Shown: one piece after another, positions 17,459 through 26,352 of the stretch | How the letters are laid out: the number at the start of each line of letters is the position of its first letter | How positions within the stretch are numbered: position 1 is the first letter of the stretch | Source: Paenibacillus macerans | GTDB taxonomy: Bacteria; Bacillota; Bacilli; Paenibacillales; Paenibacillaceae | Reading direction: 5' to 3' | Length of the DNA stretch: 64,000 bases | Assembly (NCBI RefSeq): GCF_023715465.1 | Contig: NZ_JAMBOE010000009.1 | Location: forward strand, 204,812 to 268,811 | The notes under the pieces: generated by a model | Databases searched by the model: none | Seen by the model: the letters and a program-made list of their open reading frames with translations, nothing else | What the model was told of the DNA's origin: nothing | Program-made: the position numbers and the translations under genes

Positions 17459-17487
17459 TCGCACCGGCTTGATGAACATGGAAAATC

Positions 17488-17522
17488 GGAGGTCCCGGAT
17501 AACCGGGGCTTCCCTCTTTGTT
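17488..17522 (+). terminator. Intrinsic terminator after bglA
   Basis: GGAGGTCCCGG (17488-17498) pairs with CCGGGGCTTCC (17503-17513) around ATAA, with two wobble pairs, followed by a T-rich stretch. Confidence 0.75.
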
Positions 17523-17523
17523 C

Positions 17524-17537
17524 TGTAAGCGTTGACA
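17524..17537 (+). promoter_or_regulatory. Catabolite-responsive element (cre) overlapping a -35 box upstream of licT
   Basis: TGTAAGCGTTGACA matches the CcpA consensus TGWAANCGNTNWCA at every position. Its last six bases form a perfect -35 hexamer, so CcpA bound here would block the promoter. This gives glucose repression of the regulator gene. Confidence 0.8.
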
Positions 17538-17544
17538 ATTCTTG

Positions 17545-17579
17545 GTCCGGCATTCATTTTGCCGTGCCGGGGTTTTTTC
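17545..17579 (+). terminator. Hairpin with T-run in the licT leader
   Basis: CCGGCA (17547-17552) pairs with TGCCGG (17565-17570), followed by GG and T6. It lies downstream of the cre/-35 box, so it may attenuate licT rather than just end bglA. I see no third RAT overlapping it. Confidence 0.55.
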
Positions 17580-17655
17580 TGTTTGTACCGGAGAAAATGA
17601 TATAACGAGAAGGCAGGGAGCCGGCTCAGGCCGGTTATAAAGGACGGGGGTTCAT

Positions 17656-18486
17656 ATGAACATAGCCAAGGTCATTAACAACAATGTCATCAGCGTGCTT
17701 CAGGAGGACGGCACGGAGCTGGTGGTCATGGGCAGGGGGATCGCTTTTAAAAAGAAGCCCGGCGATAAGGTGGACGAGAGCCGGATCGAGAAGGTGTTTG
17801 CGCTCAAAAACAAGCAGACCTCCGATAATTTCAAGATGCTGCTGCGCGAGGTGCCCATCGAACTGATCGTCATCGTCGAGGAAATTATCGATTACGCCAA
17901 GAAGAACCTCCCCAAGAAGCTGAACGAAAATATCTACGTTTCTTTGACCGACCACGTCAACTTTGCGGTGGAACGGCATCAGCAGGGGCTGGGGATCAAA
18001 AATGTCCTGCTATGGGAGATCAAACAGCTGTACAAGGAAGAATTCCGCATTGGCTTGAAGACGCTGGAACGGATCAAACTTAAGCTGGGCATCGATCTTC
18101 CGGAGGACGAAGCGGCCTTTATCGCCATCCATATTGTCAATGCCGAGATGAACGAGGAAGTCGGCACCACCATGGACATCACCAAGTTCATGCAGCAGAT
18201 TATCAATATCGTCAAATATCACTTTGGAACGGAATTTGAAGAGGATTCGCTGAGCTATTTGCGGTTCATAACGCATCTGAAATTTTTTGCCCAGCGGGTG
18301 CTCAAGGGGACGCACTACAAGGAGAACTATGACAACCTGTTCGATTTGATCAAGGAGAAGCACAGGGAAGCCGCGTTATGCGCCGAGAAAATCAAAATGT
18401 TCGTGGAAAAAGAGTACAATCACAAATTAACCAACGAGGAAATGCTTTATTTGACAGTGCATATCGAACGGGTTGTAAACCGCTAA
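17656..18486 (+). CDS. licT: LicT/BglG-type transcriptional antiterminator
   Basis: A 276-residue protein with an N-terminal RNA-binding domain (about 1-56, MNIAKVINNNVISVL) and two PTS regulation domains. The four phosphorylatable histidines are at 100 (TDHVNF), 159 (IAIHIVNAE), 207 (ITHLKF) and 269 (TVHIERV). These are the same positions as in Bacillus subtilis LicT. It binds RAT RNA to prevent termination when its sugar is present. It sits between its two likely targets, bglA and bglP, and has its own cre-controlled promoter. Confidence 0.95.
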   Translation: MNIAKVINNNVISVLQEDGTELVVMGRGIAFKKKPGDKVDESRIEKVFALKNKQTSDNFKMLLREVPIELIVIVEEIIDYAKKNLPKKLNENIYVSLTDHVNFAVERHQQGLGIKNVLLWEIKQLYKEEFRIGLKTLERIKLKLGIDLPEDEAAFIAIHIVNAEMNEEVGTTMDITKFMQQIINIVKYHFGTEFEEDSLSYLRFITHLKFFAQRVLKGTHYKENYDNLFDLIKEKHREAALCAEKIKMFVEKEYNHKLTNEEMLYLTVHIERVVNR

Positions 18487-18493
18487 TAAAGCG

Positions 18494-18522
18494 TTGACAA
18501 AGAGAAGAAAGCGGTATATTAT
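18494..18522 (+). promoter_or_regulatory. Sigma-A promoter of bglP
   Basis: TTGACA (18494-18499), a 17-bp spacer and TATTAT (18517-18522). It lies right after the licT stop and 33 bp before the RAT. Confidence 0.8.
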
Positions 18523-18554
18523 AGAGCCATCAAAACCAAATCAGCATCTTAATG

Positions 18555-18643
18555 GGATTGTTACTGGTGATGCAGGCAAAACCTAAGTCGTGAAAAATAG
18601 CGAGACATTGCGGTCTACTATTTTTCAAGGCTTAGGTTTTTTA
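18555..18643 (+). promoter_or_regulatory. RAT antiterminator site and overlapping terminator before bglP
   Basis: The RAT (18555-18583) starts GGATTGTTAC and ends GCAGGCAAAACC, very close to the Bacillus bgl/lic consensus. Its 3' end overlaps AAAACCTAAG (18578-18587), which pairs with CTTAGGTTTT (18631-18640) to form a terminator with an inner stem TGAAAAATAG/CTATTTTTCA. LicT binding would favour read-through into bglP. Confidence 0.92.
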
Positions 18644-18698
18644 TTTGCCAAAAAACACCAAATTATTGCTTTTATTCAAAATAGTGGGGGTGCACAGC

Positions 18699-20591
18699 AT
18701 GAGTTACGAGAATTTAGCTAAAGAAATTGTTCAGGGCGTAGGCGGCGAAAAAAATGTCGTTTCGCTCGTCCACTGTGCGACGAGACTGCGGTTTACCCTG
18801 AAGGACACATCCAAGGCGGACAAAGCCAAGCTGGAGAAGACCGACGGGATCATCACGGTCAAGGAAAGCGGCGGGCAGTTCCAGGTGGTCATCGGAAACA
18901 CGGTGCCGGAGGTTTATAACGCCATCGGCCGGGTTTCCAACATTTTGAGCGACGCCAAGCCCGAGGAGACAACGAAGGGTGGCAAAAAAGGCTTTGGAGC
19001 CGTAATCGATGTCATTTCCAGCATCTTCGCTCCACTGCTTGGGGTCATGGCGGGAGCCGGTATTCTCAAAGGGCTGCTGCTGATTGCCAGCAATTTCGGC
19101 TGGCTGCATACGACGGATACGACCTACATCATCCTGTATGCGGCGGCGGACAGCCTGTTCTATTTCCTGCCGGCGATGTTGGCGGTTACAACGGCCCGAA
19201 AGTTCGGCGGCAATATGTTTACGGCCTTGGCGATTGCCGGAGCGCTGCTCTACCCGACGATCATCCAGTTGAAAACAGAGGGAACGGAGACGCACTTCTT
19301 CGGCATCCCGGTGATCATGATGAGTTATTCGTCGACCGTGATTCCGATTATTTTGTCGGTTATCGTGATGAGCAAGCTGGAAAAGTTCTGCAATCGCGTG
19401 ATTCATGAGAGCATCAAAAACTTCGTGACACCGCTGATTTCGCTTGCGGTTATGGTTCCGCTGACTTTGATCGTATTTGGACCGTTTGGCGTGTATGTCG
19501 GCAACGCCATCGCGAGCGGCCTGCTGGCCGCCTTCGCGTTCAGCCCGCTGATCGCCGGCGCCATTCTGGGCGCGTCCTGGCAGTTGCTCGTTATTTTCGG
19601 CGTTCACTGGGGCCTGATCCCGGTATTCATCAACAACATCGCGGTTTACGGCAAAGACGGCATCAAGCCGGCGGCTACCGCTTCGGTTTTCGCTCAGACG
19701 GGCGCGGCGCTCGGCGTTATGCTGAGAACGAAAAACAAAAAGCTGAAGGCGCTGGCGGGTTCCGCCACACTCTCCGCCCTGTTCGGCATTACCGAACCGG
19801 CGGTGTACGGGGTAACCCTGCCGCTGAAACGTCCGTTTATCGCGGGGGTGATCGGCGGCGCCGTCGGGGGGGCAATCATCGGCCAGGCCGGTACTCAAGC
19901 CTTCGCATCAGGTGCTCCCGGCCTGCTGACGCTGCCGATTTTCTATGGCCCTGGCGGTCAAGGCTTCCCGGGGTTGATCATTGGGATTACCACTTCGTTC
20001 CTGCTGTCCGCGGTATTGGCTTACGTGCTGGGCTTCAAAGACCCGGTTGAAGAAGAAGCCAAAACCGGTGCTTCGGCCGAGCCGGCCCGGGATCAGGAAC
20101 AAGGCGCCGCTTCCGATAAACCTAGCGATATGGCGCTCAGTCCGTTAAGCGGTAAGGTGGTTCCGCTGTCGGAGGTGCCTGATCCAGCCTTCGCCGCAGG
20201 GGCGATGGGCAAAGGCGTGGCCATCGAGCCGGCCGCAGGCCGGGTCGTCGCTCCGTTCGACGGAACCGTCACCGTGGCGTTCAAGAAAAAGCACGCCTTG
20301 GCGGTGGTGTCGGATAACGGCGCGGAAATTCTGGTCCATGTCGGGATCGACACGGTCAAGCTGGATGGTGAACACTTCACTTCGTATATCAAAGAAGGCG
20401 ATCGTGTTGCGGCTGGCCAACTGCTGCTGGAATTCGACGTGGACAAGATTCGGGAAGCCGGCTACTCTACGGTTACTCCGGTGATCGTCACCAATACGTT
20501 CGATTACACCGATGTGCTCCCGCTCCGGCAAGGAGAGGTTCGTGAAGGGGAAGAACTGCTCCGGATCGTCGGCAACGACGCTGAAGCGTAA
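18699..20591 (+). CDS. bglP: Beta-glucoside PTS transporter EIIBCA
   Basis: The start is ATG 18699 (MSYENLAKEIVQGVGG), giving 630 residues. Domain order is B-C-A. The phosphocysteine is Cys26 in VSLVHCATRLRF. The membrane EIIC spans about 105-460. The C-terminal EIIA has its histidine in GAEILVHVGIDTVKL. It imports and phosphorylates aryl-beta-glucosides and also passes phosphate to LicT to report sugar availability. A Glu/Ala-rich linker joins C and A. Confidence 0.95.
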   Translation: MSYENLAKEIVQGVGGEKNVVSLVHCATRLRFTLKDTSKADKAKLEKTDGIITVKESGGQFQVVIGNTVPEVYNAIGRVSNILSDAKPEETTKGGKKGFGAVIDVISSIFAPLLGVMAGAGILKGLLLIASNFGWLHTTDTTYIILYAAADSLFYFLPAMLAVTTARKFGGNMFTALAIAGALLYPTIIQLKTEGTETHFFGIPVIMMSYSSTVIPIILSVIVMSKLEKFCNRVIHESIKNFVTPLISLAVMVPLTLIVFGPFGVYVGNAIASGLLAAFAFSPLIAGAILGASWQLLVIFGVHWGLIPVFINNIAVYGKDGIKPAATASVFAQTGAALGVMLRTKNKKLKALAGSATLSALFGITEPAVYGVTLPLKRPFIAGVIGGAVGGAIIGQAGTQAFASGAPGLLTLPIFYGPGGQGFPGLIIGITTSFLLSAVLAYVLGFKDPVEEEAKTGASAEPARDQEQGAASDKPSDMALSPLSGKVVPLSEVPDPAFAAGAMGKGVAIEPAAGRVVAPFDGTVTVAFKKKHALAVVSDNGAEILVHVGIDTVKLDGEHFTSYIKEGDRVAAGQLLLEFDVDKIREAGYSTVTPVIVTNTFDYTDVLPLRQGEVREGEELLRIVGNDAEA

Positions 20592-20611
20592 GGGAAACCC
20601 CGGCAGTTTTT

Positions 20612-20790
20612 TTCGGGAAAAGCCATGGATTGCCCCGGTAAATCCGGAAAAAGCCGTGGAATCTCCTCGGTGAATTTCCCCGGTGAATCCGGGAATGGGC
20701 CGTGGGATCTCCTCGGTAAAACCGGGAATGGCCGTGGAAAACGTCCCGGTAAAATTTCCGGAAACAACCGGGGCTTCCCCGGCAACAAAA
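20612..20790. repeat. Degenerate 31-45 bp tandem repeat downstream of bglP
   Basis: About five copies of a unit built from GCCGTGGAATC, then CTCGGTGAA or CCCGGTAAA, then TCCGGGAA. Spacing is uneven (about 31, 45, 33, 36 bp). CCGGTAAATCCGG-like palindromes recur, so the RNA would form repeated small hairpins. It follows the bglP stop by about 20 bp; no conventional terminator is seen, so it may take that role. Confidence 0.7.
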
Positions 20791-20973
20791 GTAAGGTTCC
20801 GCGCTGTTTTGCGCCGGCCCTGTCCGCTGGTGTTTCTCGCGGATGCCTTGCCTTGCGGGCAGAGGGTTGCAAGTCGTCCGTCAGACCCCATACGGCTGCA
20901 GGTGTGCCGATTTCCAATTGTATAGTACAATGGGATTAGCTATAGGCAGATACTTAAGGAGGATCGCTACATC

Positions 20974-21576
20974 ATGCAGAAGTTGGTTTTTTTTGTGGGC
21001 GTCGCCGGAACGGGGAAAACGACGGTGGCCCGTAAGCTGGCGTTTCGCATGCCGGCGGCTTTTTTGGACCGCGATACGGTCGGCGGACGATGTGTCGAAA
21101 AAATCCTGGAGATGAACGGGCTGGACGTCAACGATCGCGACTCCGATTTTTACAAACATCATCTTCGCGATCTGGAGTATGACACGACCAAGGACATTTG
21201 TATCGAAAACTTGGCGGCGGGCCAAAATGTTTTTATGATTTCCCCGTTCACGGCGGAGCTTAAAAATAAAGCTTGGATTGATGAGGTGCTTCAGGCGGCG
21301 GGTTTAAGCAAGCGCGAAGTGGACGTCAAGGTCGTTGTCGTCACGTTGAAGGATATGGAGACGCAAAGGGAAAGGATCATCGAGCGGCAAACCGAGCGTG
21401 ATACCTGGAAGCTGGAGCACTGGGACGACTTCAAGCACCGTGTGCAATTCGTGCCGGAGATCAACTGGGACATTCCGTCCTCATCAATTTTCGTCTTCGA
21501 TAACAGCGGCGACCTGACGGAGGAAAAGGTCGAAACTTTGTTCCAATTCCTGCAGGGCGTCGGCGTCGGAGCCTAG
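20974..21576 (+). CDS. P-loop ATP-binding protein (kinase-like)
   Basis: A 200-residue protein with a Walker A motif near the N-terminus (GVAGTGKTTVARKLA) and the layout of small P-loop kinases: LDRDTVGGR, a mid basic segment ERIIERQTERDTW, and a C-terminal VFDNSGDL segment. It probably phosphorylates a small molecule, but I cannot name the substrate. The ATG follows GGAGGATCGC. It is a single gene with its own terminator. Confidence 0.75.
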   Translation: MQKLVFFVGVAGTGKTTVARKLAFRMPAAFLDRDTVGGRCVEKILEMNGLDVNDRDSDFYKHHLRDLEYDTTKDICIENLAAGQNVFMISPFTAELKNKAWIDEVLQAAGLSKREVDVKVVVVTLKDMETQRERIIERQTERDTWKLEHWDDFKHRVQFVPEINWDIPSSSIFVFDNSGDLTEEKVETLFQFLQGVGVGA

Positions 21577-21619
21577 AGCCCGGAAGATTCCAAGGAACTC
21601 ATAACATACTATTAGCAAC

Positions 21620-21665
21620 AACGCCTGTCCGGCGGCTTCCGGCCGTTTTTCGGACAGGCGTTTTT
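21620..21665 (+). terminator. Intrinsic terminator after the P-loop gene
   Basis: AACGCCTGTCCG pairs with CGGACAGGCGTT around a GC-rich loop, followed by TTTT; a 12-bp perfect stem. Confidence 0.9.
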
Positions 21666-21735
21666 AATTGTGGATTACACTTGGACAAGTAATGGGGCGG
21701 TAGTCGCTGACCGGTTTTGTGTATTCGACATCCTC

Positions 21736-21917
21736 ATTGGATTTTTCCAATTGAATTGAAAATTTACTGGCAATTACAGCAGTCTGATTGGAAATATCCA
21801 ATAGATTTAATGCTTCTATCCGAAAAAAGAGGGTTTGGCTGAATTCTATTGGATTATTTCCAATGAGCACCAAGAAAATGGAGCGTTATCGCCCAATCTA
21901 ATTGGAAATTTTCCAAT
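21736..21917. repeat. Four-word intergenic element, family C, copy 1
   Basis: Palindromic words ATTGGA...TCCAAT at 21736-21751, 21787-21802, 21848-21864 and 21901-21917, with centres 51, 61.5 and 53 bp apart. The spacer between words 1 and 2 matches that of copy 2 at 26 kb (GAATTG..AA.TTTA.TGGCAA), so the whole unit is homologous, not just the words. It lies between two co-directional genes. Confidence 0.87.
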
Positions 21918-22116
21918 GACACGGGCGTACGTACGCGCATGATGGACGAACAAGCCACTGGGACCGAGGGGACGGTTATATTAGCCGGCGTATCTGTTTT
22001 ATAATGGAACGGCATAGTGTTGCAGACGTGTTTGGTGAATGAAGTGGTTTGAACGCGGAGGAGGCCTAATCCTCATGAGAGGCCAGTGCATCTAGATGGA
22101 AAGGAGGAGATTGGTT

Positions 22117-22864
22117 TTGGACATGAACGTCTATTTGCGGAAAATTGCTTTACGTCGTGAGGAAGTGCCTTCGTTTGAGCGGTATCCGTTTCACCTTCCC
22201 GCGGTGGCTTCGCTCGATCAACTGGAGTTCCATCCCAAAGTCACGTACATTGTCGGCGAAAACGGGATGGGCAAATCAACGCTGCTGGAAGCGCTGGCGG
22301 TAGCGCTCGGCTTCAATCCGGAAGGCGGAACGCTGAACTTCAGCTTCGCGACGGCGGAGACGCACTCTGAGCTCTACCGTTACATCCGTACGGTGCGCGG
22401 GGCGGTCCAGCCGCGGGATGGGTTCTTTTTTCGCGCGGAGAGCTATTACAACCTGGCCACGGAAATCGACAACCTTGACCGCGATCCGGCTTTCGGGCCG
22501 CCTCTGATCGCCTCCTATGGCGGGAAGTCGCTGCACATGATGTCGCATGGGGAGTCTTTTTTTGCGGCGTTTATGAACCGTTTCGGGGGGCGTGGCCTAT
22601 ACATTATGGACGAGCCGGAAGCAGCGCTGTCGCCATACCGGCAAATTGCGATGCTATCGCGCATCCACGATCTGGTCCGTTCGTATTCGCAATTCATTAT
22701 TTCCACTCTCGCCGATTTTAATGGCTTATCCCGACAGTGTGATCTACCAGTTGACGGCGGACGGCATCCGTAAGGTCAAACTTGAGGAGACCGACCATTA
22801 CGTCATCATGAAGGAATTTTTGAACAATAGGGAAGGGATGCTGCGGGAACTGCTCAAGGATTAA
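22117..22864 (+). pseudogene. AAA family ATPase, frameshifted near the C-terminus
   Basis: The start is taken at TTG 22117, nine bases after AGGAGG. The protein is an ABC/RecF-like single-domain ATPase. It has Walker A GENGMGKSTLLEALAVALGFNP, signature region MSHGESFFAAFMNRF, and Walker B GLYIMDEPEAALSP. The frame then breaks at about 22705-22715: ISTHSPIL is expected, but the DNA lacks two bases after ATTTCCACTC. Translation resumes in another frame as SPILMAYPDSVIYQL and ends at 22864. This is either a real 2-bp deletion removing the conserved His and the tail, or a sequencing error. Confidence 0.8.
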
Positions 22865-23010
22865 GGGCCGGAACTTAAGGCCAAGGGCTAAGCGCGTCCC
22901 GGGGTTGGTTGCTTGAGGACTAATTAACCCGACTTTCGCAGCGAATCTATGATTTAGCTCCTGCAGTTGTTCGTTTTTCATGGGGAGGAGGACGGCCTGG
23001 TGGGATCAAC

Positions 23011-23187
23011 TGCAAAAGTGCATGCTATTTTTCGTGAATCACCATTTTAGAGCGATTGAAATGCAAAAATACATCTCATTTAAGGCTATCCGATAAAAAA
23101 GTAACTTTTGGCCGGAAATGAACTGCACTTTTTGCATTTGACGCGCCAGTTTAGAGGTTTTCGACAATAACCGCATGCACTTTTGCA
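23011..23187. repeat. Four-word intergenic element, family B, copy 2
   Basis: TGCAAAAGTGCA-type words at 23011-23022, 23062-23073 (degenerate), 23124-23136 and 23176-23187; the last two are inverted. Centres are 51, 62.5 and 51.5 bp apart. It fills the convergent gap between the ATPase and dehydrogenase genes, a context similar to copy 1. Part of the first spacer (GTGA...AGCGA.TGAAA) also matches copy 1. Confidence 0.86.
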
Positions 23188-23249
23188 TTTCGTGGGATTT
23201 GCTCGACATGCAGCTTTTTTCCGCGAATGACGAATGATTGAATCATTTT

Positions 23250-24428
23250 CTAGCACTCCTTCCGTTCCAGCTTCCCCTCCAGCGCCTCGCCCACCAGCAA
23301 AGCCATGACCGCATCGTCCATCGGCGGGTTGTGCAGGCCGGCGCGGACGTCGCGGTAGTAGCGCTCGAGCGGATGGCTTTTCGCTAAGCTTGTTCCGCCG
23401 ACGATGCGCATCGCCAGATCGACGATCCGGATCGCGCCGTTGGTGGCGATCGTTTTGGCGAGTCCGAGGTCGGATCGCAGTTTCGGCCGCAGTTCGGGAT
23501 GGCGGTCCCAACGGTCCGCTGCGGCGTACAGCATCTGCCGGGCCGTCCGCTGCTCCAGCTCCATTTGTCCGATCAACTGGCGGATATTCGGCAATTCGGC
23601 GATCGGGCCTTTGATGCTGTTCGGGCGGTAGGAGGCGGCAAAGCGCAGAGCAAATTCCCGCGCAGCCAGGGCAATGCCCATATAGCAGGCCGGAATGTGC
23701 AGCAGCCATCCGCCCCCATCGTCAATCGCAGCGCCGCTGGGCTTCAGCAAATGGTTTTCCGGTACAAAAACATGGTCGAGAATAATGTCATGGCTGCCCG
23801 TAGCCCGCATACCGAGGGTGTCCCAGGTTTCCTCGATCGTTACGCCGTCGTTCATCATGACTAGGAACTCCTCAGTTTTACCGGTCGTTTCGCAAAAAGC
23901 AGTGACGATGCAGCGGTCGAGCGCGGGCGATAACGTGCTGAAATTTTTCCGCCCGCTCAGCACCCAGCCGCCCTCTGCGGCCACAGCCGTCGTGGCGGGC
24001 CGTCCGCCGCGGCTTGGGCTGCCGGTCGCCGGCTCGCTGGCGAACGCGTTGATCATGACGCCTTTTTCCACAATGTCCCGGCATAGCTTCGCCCATACCA
24101 GTTCAGGCCAACTGCGGCTTTCCCGCAAGTTCAGCACCTTGCCGACATGCCATCCGACCGCCAGCGCCGTGGAGCCGTCCCCCATCGCCAGCCGTTCCTG
24201 CAGCTGCACCATTTCATATAAAGAAATACCGTCGCCGCCAAACACCTCGGGTACGGTCAGTTTCATATAGCCAAAATCGCGCAAATCGTCGATGTTCTCA
24301 TGCGGGAACGTGCCAAGCCGGTCATGCTCCGTGGCCCGCTCCGCAAACTTCACCGCGAGCGCTGCAAGCCTGTGCAGGCGTTCTCGCTCCTGATCGCTGC
24401 GAATATACGGATCATGTTGAATATTCAT
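23250..24428 (-). CDS. Acyl-CoA dehydrogenase family flavoprotein (YdbM/SfnB/DszC-like)
   Basis: A 392-residue protein with the acyl-CoA dehydrogenase fold. It has GDGISLYEMVQLQERLAMGDGSTALAVGWH in the N-terminal half, then WVLSGRKNFSTLSPALD, WDTLGMRATGSHDIILD and the C-terminal helix bundle. The overall pattern is close to Bacillus YdbM and to the SfnB/DszC group, which handle sulfur compounds with reduced flavin rather than acyl-CoA. Together with the ABM-domain protein just upstream it may form a small organosulfur or oxidative module. Function is inferred. Confidence 0.8.
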   Translation of the reverse strand: MNIQHDPYIRSDQERERLHRLAALAVKFAERATEHDRLGTFPHENIDDLRDFGYMKLTVPEVFGGDGISLYEMVQLQERLAMGDGSTALAVGWHVGKVLNLRESRSWPELVWAKLCRDIVEKGVMINAFASEPATGSPSRGGRPATTAVAAEGGWVLSGRKNFSTLSPALDRCIVTAFCETTGKTEEFLVMMNDGVTIEETWDTLGMRATGSHDIILDHVFVPENHLLKPSGAAIDDGGGWLLHIPACYMGIALAAREFALRFAASYRPNSIKGPIAELPNIRQLIGQMELEQRTARQMLYAAADRWDRHPELRPKLRSDLGLAKTIATNGAIRIVDLAMRIVGGTSLAKSHPLERYYRDVRAGLHNPPMDDAVMALLVGEALEGKLERKEC

Positions 24429-24454
24429 TCGCGTATCGCCCCCTTATTTCGGTG

Positions 24455-24757
24455 TTATATGCCTTTGCCGCCGACAGGGCGGATTTGGATGGATTCCACA
24501 CCGGCGATCAGCGGCATGGCCCGCTGGATGGACGCTTTCGTCGCTTCTTGTTCGAGTGAGGCGCCATGAGCTTCCTTGCTGCTCCATACCTCCGTCACCC
24601 ATACGGTATCCGGTTCCGTATCGGAGACGTTGACGATGTACAACTCGCATTCCTGAACCGACTCGGCTCCGGCGGCCGCTTCCAATAAGATAGCGACCAG
24701 TTTGTCGCGCTCGCCGGGTTTGGCGGTAAATTTGGCGTACATTCCGTATTTGCTCAC
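24455..24757 (-). CDS. Antibiotic biosynthesis monooxygenase (ABM) domain protein
   Basis: A 100-residue ferredoxin-like-fold protein starting GTG (MSKYGMYAKFTAKPGERDKLVAILLEAA) behind GGGGGGA. The WVTEVWSSKEAHGASLEQEA stretch is typical of the ABM/YgiN group, small dimeric monooxygenases acting on quinols or related compounds without a cofactor. It is 26 bp upstream of the dehydrogenase gene in the same direction, so the two are probably one operon. Confidence 0.85.
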   Translation of the reverse strand: MSKYGMYAKFTAKPGERDKLVAILLEAAAGAESVQECELYIVNVSDTEPDTVWVTEVWSSKEAHGASLEQEATKASIQRAMPLIAGVESIQIRPVGGKGI

Positions 24758-24975
24758 GGTAAATCCCCCCGTTATCGTTTTGGTTGTAATTCGGATAGCC
24801 TAAATTATCGCTTAAAATTTAATGATTAGCAATGTTTGCCAAAGCAGAACCGATGGGTCCGGTGGACCATTTTGCGGGATTGGCGGCTTTGGGCAAATTC
24901 AACTCCGAAACCATGATATAATGACGACAATATATCACGAACTTTGTCCATTTTATTTGCGACAGGAGTGGATTC

Positions 24976-25863
24976 ATGATGCCCAAAGTGGTGCTTGCTG
25001 GAGGTACGGGGTTTGTCGGCCGGGCTTTTGAGCGCCGATTTAAGGATATGGGATATGAGATCAGCATGATTTCCAGGCAGTCCTCCCACATTTCCTGGGA
25101 TGACCGGCCGGGAATGACGCAAGCGCTGGAAGGGGCTGATTTGCTGATCAATCTGGCCGGCAGATCGGTGAACTGCCGTTATACTCCAGAAAACCGCAGG
25201 CTGATCCTGGAGTCAAGAACGAAGACCACACGATTGCTCGGGGAGAGCGTTTTGGCATGCCGCCGTCCCCCTGCCCTGTGGATCAATTCAAGTACGGCGA
25301 CGATTTACCGGCATGCGGAAGACCGCCCCATGACCGAGGAAGGCGGCGAGATCGGCACGGGATTTTCGGTTGATGTGGCCAAGGCGTGGGAGCAGGCTTT
25401 TTTCGCTTTTGACCTTCCGGCCACACGGCGGATTGCGCTCCGCATCGCCATCGTGCTGGATGATGGCGGGGTGATGGGCCCGATGCGCAATCTGGTCCGC
25501 TTCGGGCTTGGCGGGCCGCAAGGTTCCGGGCAGCAGCAGTTCAGCTGGATTCATATGGAAGACCTGTTTCGGATCGTGGTGTTCCTGCAGCAGCATCCCG
25601 AGCTGGAAGGCGTCTTTAACGCTTCTGCTCCCCATCCGGTCACCAATCGGGAACTGATGGCCAGCTTGCGCCGGGCGATGGGCGTTCCCATCGGGCTGCC
25701 CGCACCGCGCTGGATGCTGGAGCTCGGGGCGCGGCTCATCCGCACCGAGACGGAGCTGGTGCTGAAGAGCCGCTGGGTTCTGCCGGAACGCCTGCTGCGG
25801 GAAGGGTTCACGTTTAAGTATGAAACACTGGATGGGGCATTAAAGGAGATCGTGTCTCGATAG
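24976..25863 (+). CDS. TIGR01777-type epimerase (YfcH-like SDR)
   Basis: A 295-residue extended-SDR-like protein: VVLAGGTGFVGRAF at the N-terminus, LINLAGRSVNCRYTPENRRLILESR, then FSWIHMEDL and a C-terminal LPAPRWMLELGA / LPERLLREGFTFKY. These are hallmarks of the TIGR01777 family found in most bacteria, whose reaction is not settled. The usual catalytic YxxxK is replaced in this family. It is divergent from the ABM gene; a TATAAT at 24917-24922 may be its -10 box. Confidence 0.88.
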   Translation: MMPKVVLAGGTGFVGRAFERRFKDMGYEISMISRQSSHISWDDRPGMTQALEGADLLINLAGRSVNCRYTPENRRLILESRTKTTRLLGESVLACRRPPALWINSSTATIYRHAEDRPMTEEGGEIGTGFSVDVAKAWEQAFFAFDLPATRRIALRIAIVLDDGGVMGPMRNLVRFGLGGPQGSGQQQFSWIHMEDLFRIVVFLQQHPELEGVFNASAPHPVTNRELMASLRRAMGVPIGLPAPRWMLELGARLIRTETELVLKSRWVLPERLLREGFTFKYETLDGALKEIVSR

Positions 25864-25974
25864 CGGTTAGTTACGTGTCGAACGTATTCGCTCGCACTTG
25901 GGCGGAACCAACAACTGCTTTAGGGCCGAACTATTTTGGCATGCGGGTTTAAGACTGTGGAAGATACGGCCGTT

Positions 25975-26004
25975 GGCAGGGGCAGACCGGTGTCTGTCCC
26001 TGCC
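25975..26004 (+). terminator. Strong hairpin after the epimerase gene
   Basis: GGCAGGGGCAGAC pairs with GTCTGTCCCTGCC around a 4-nt loop. The sequence after it is GTTGTT rather than a clean T-run, so it is a probable but imperfect terminator. Confidence 0.6.
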
Positions 26005-26040
26005 GTTGTTAAAAGGTTTTGGATAAATTCAAATGGATTG

Positions 26041-26221
26041 ATTGGAAATATCCAATAGAATTGGAAGTTTAGTGGCAAATACGGCGATTTGATTGGATAT
26101 TTCTAATAGATTAGGTACGGAAGGGCGCAAAATGGGCGATTGAACGAAATCTATTGGATATTTTCCAATGAGGGCTCAAAATGGTATTTGTTTTCCGGCA
26201 GTCCATTGGATTTTTTCCAGT
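26041..26221. repeat. Four-word intergenic element, family C, copy 2
   Basis: ATTGGA...TCCAAT words at 26041-26056, 26092-26107, 26153-26169 and 26205-26221; centres 51, 61.5 and 52 bp apart. The first spacer matches copy 1. It lies upstream of the KAS III operon, ending about 130 bp before the first gene. Confidence 0.87.
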
Positions 26222-26352
26222 CACAACTACCAAACCCACGCTTTAGATTCAGGGATTCCTGAGAATTCACGCCTGCGAGGACTTTATATTTTCATTATCT
26301 GATGGGGACGAACTGTCACAGCTATCGACAACCTAGAAGTGGAGATGGGGAA

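Noticed and set aside
20625..20939. 104-codon frame through the repeats after bglP
   Set aside because: It lies entirely in tandem-repeat and promoter DNA, lacks a ribosome binding site and ends over the next gene's promoter.
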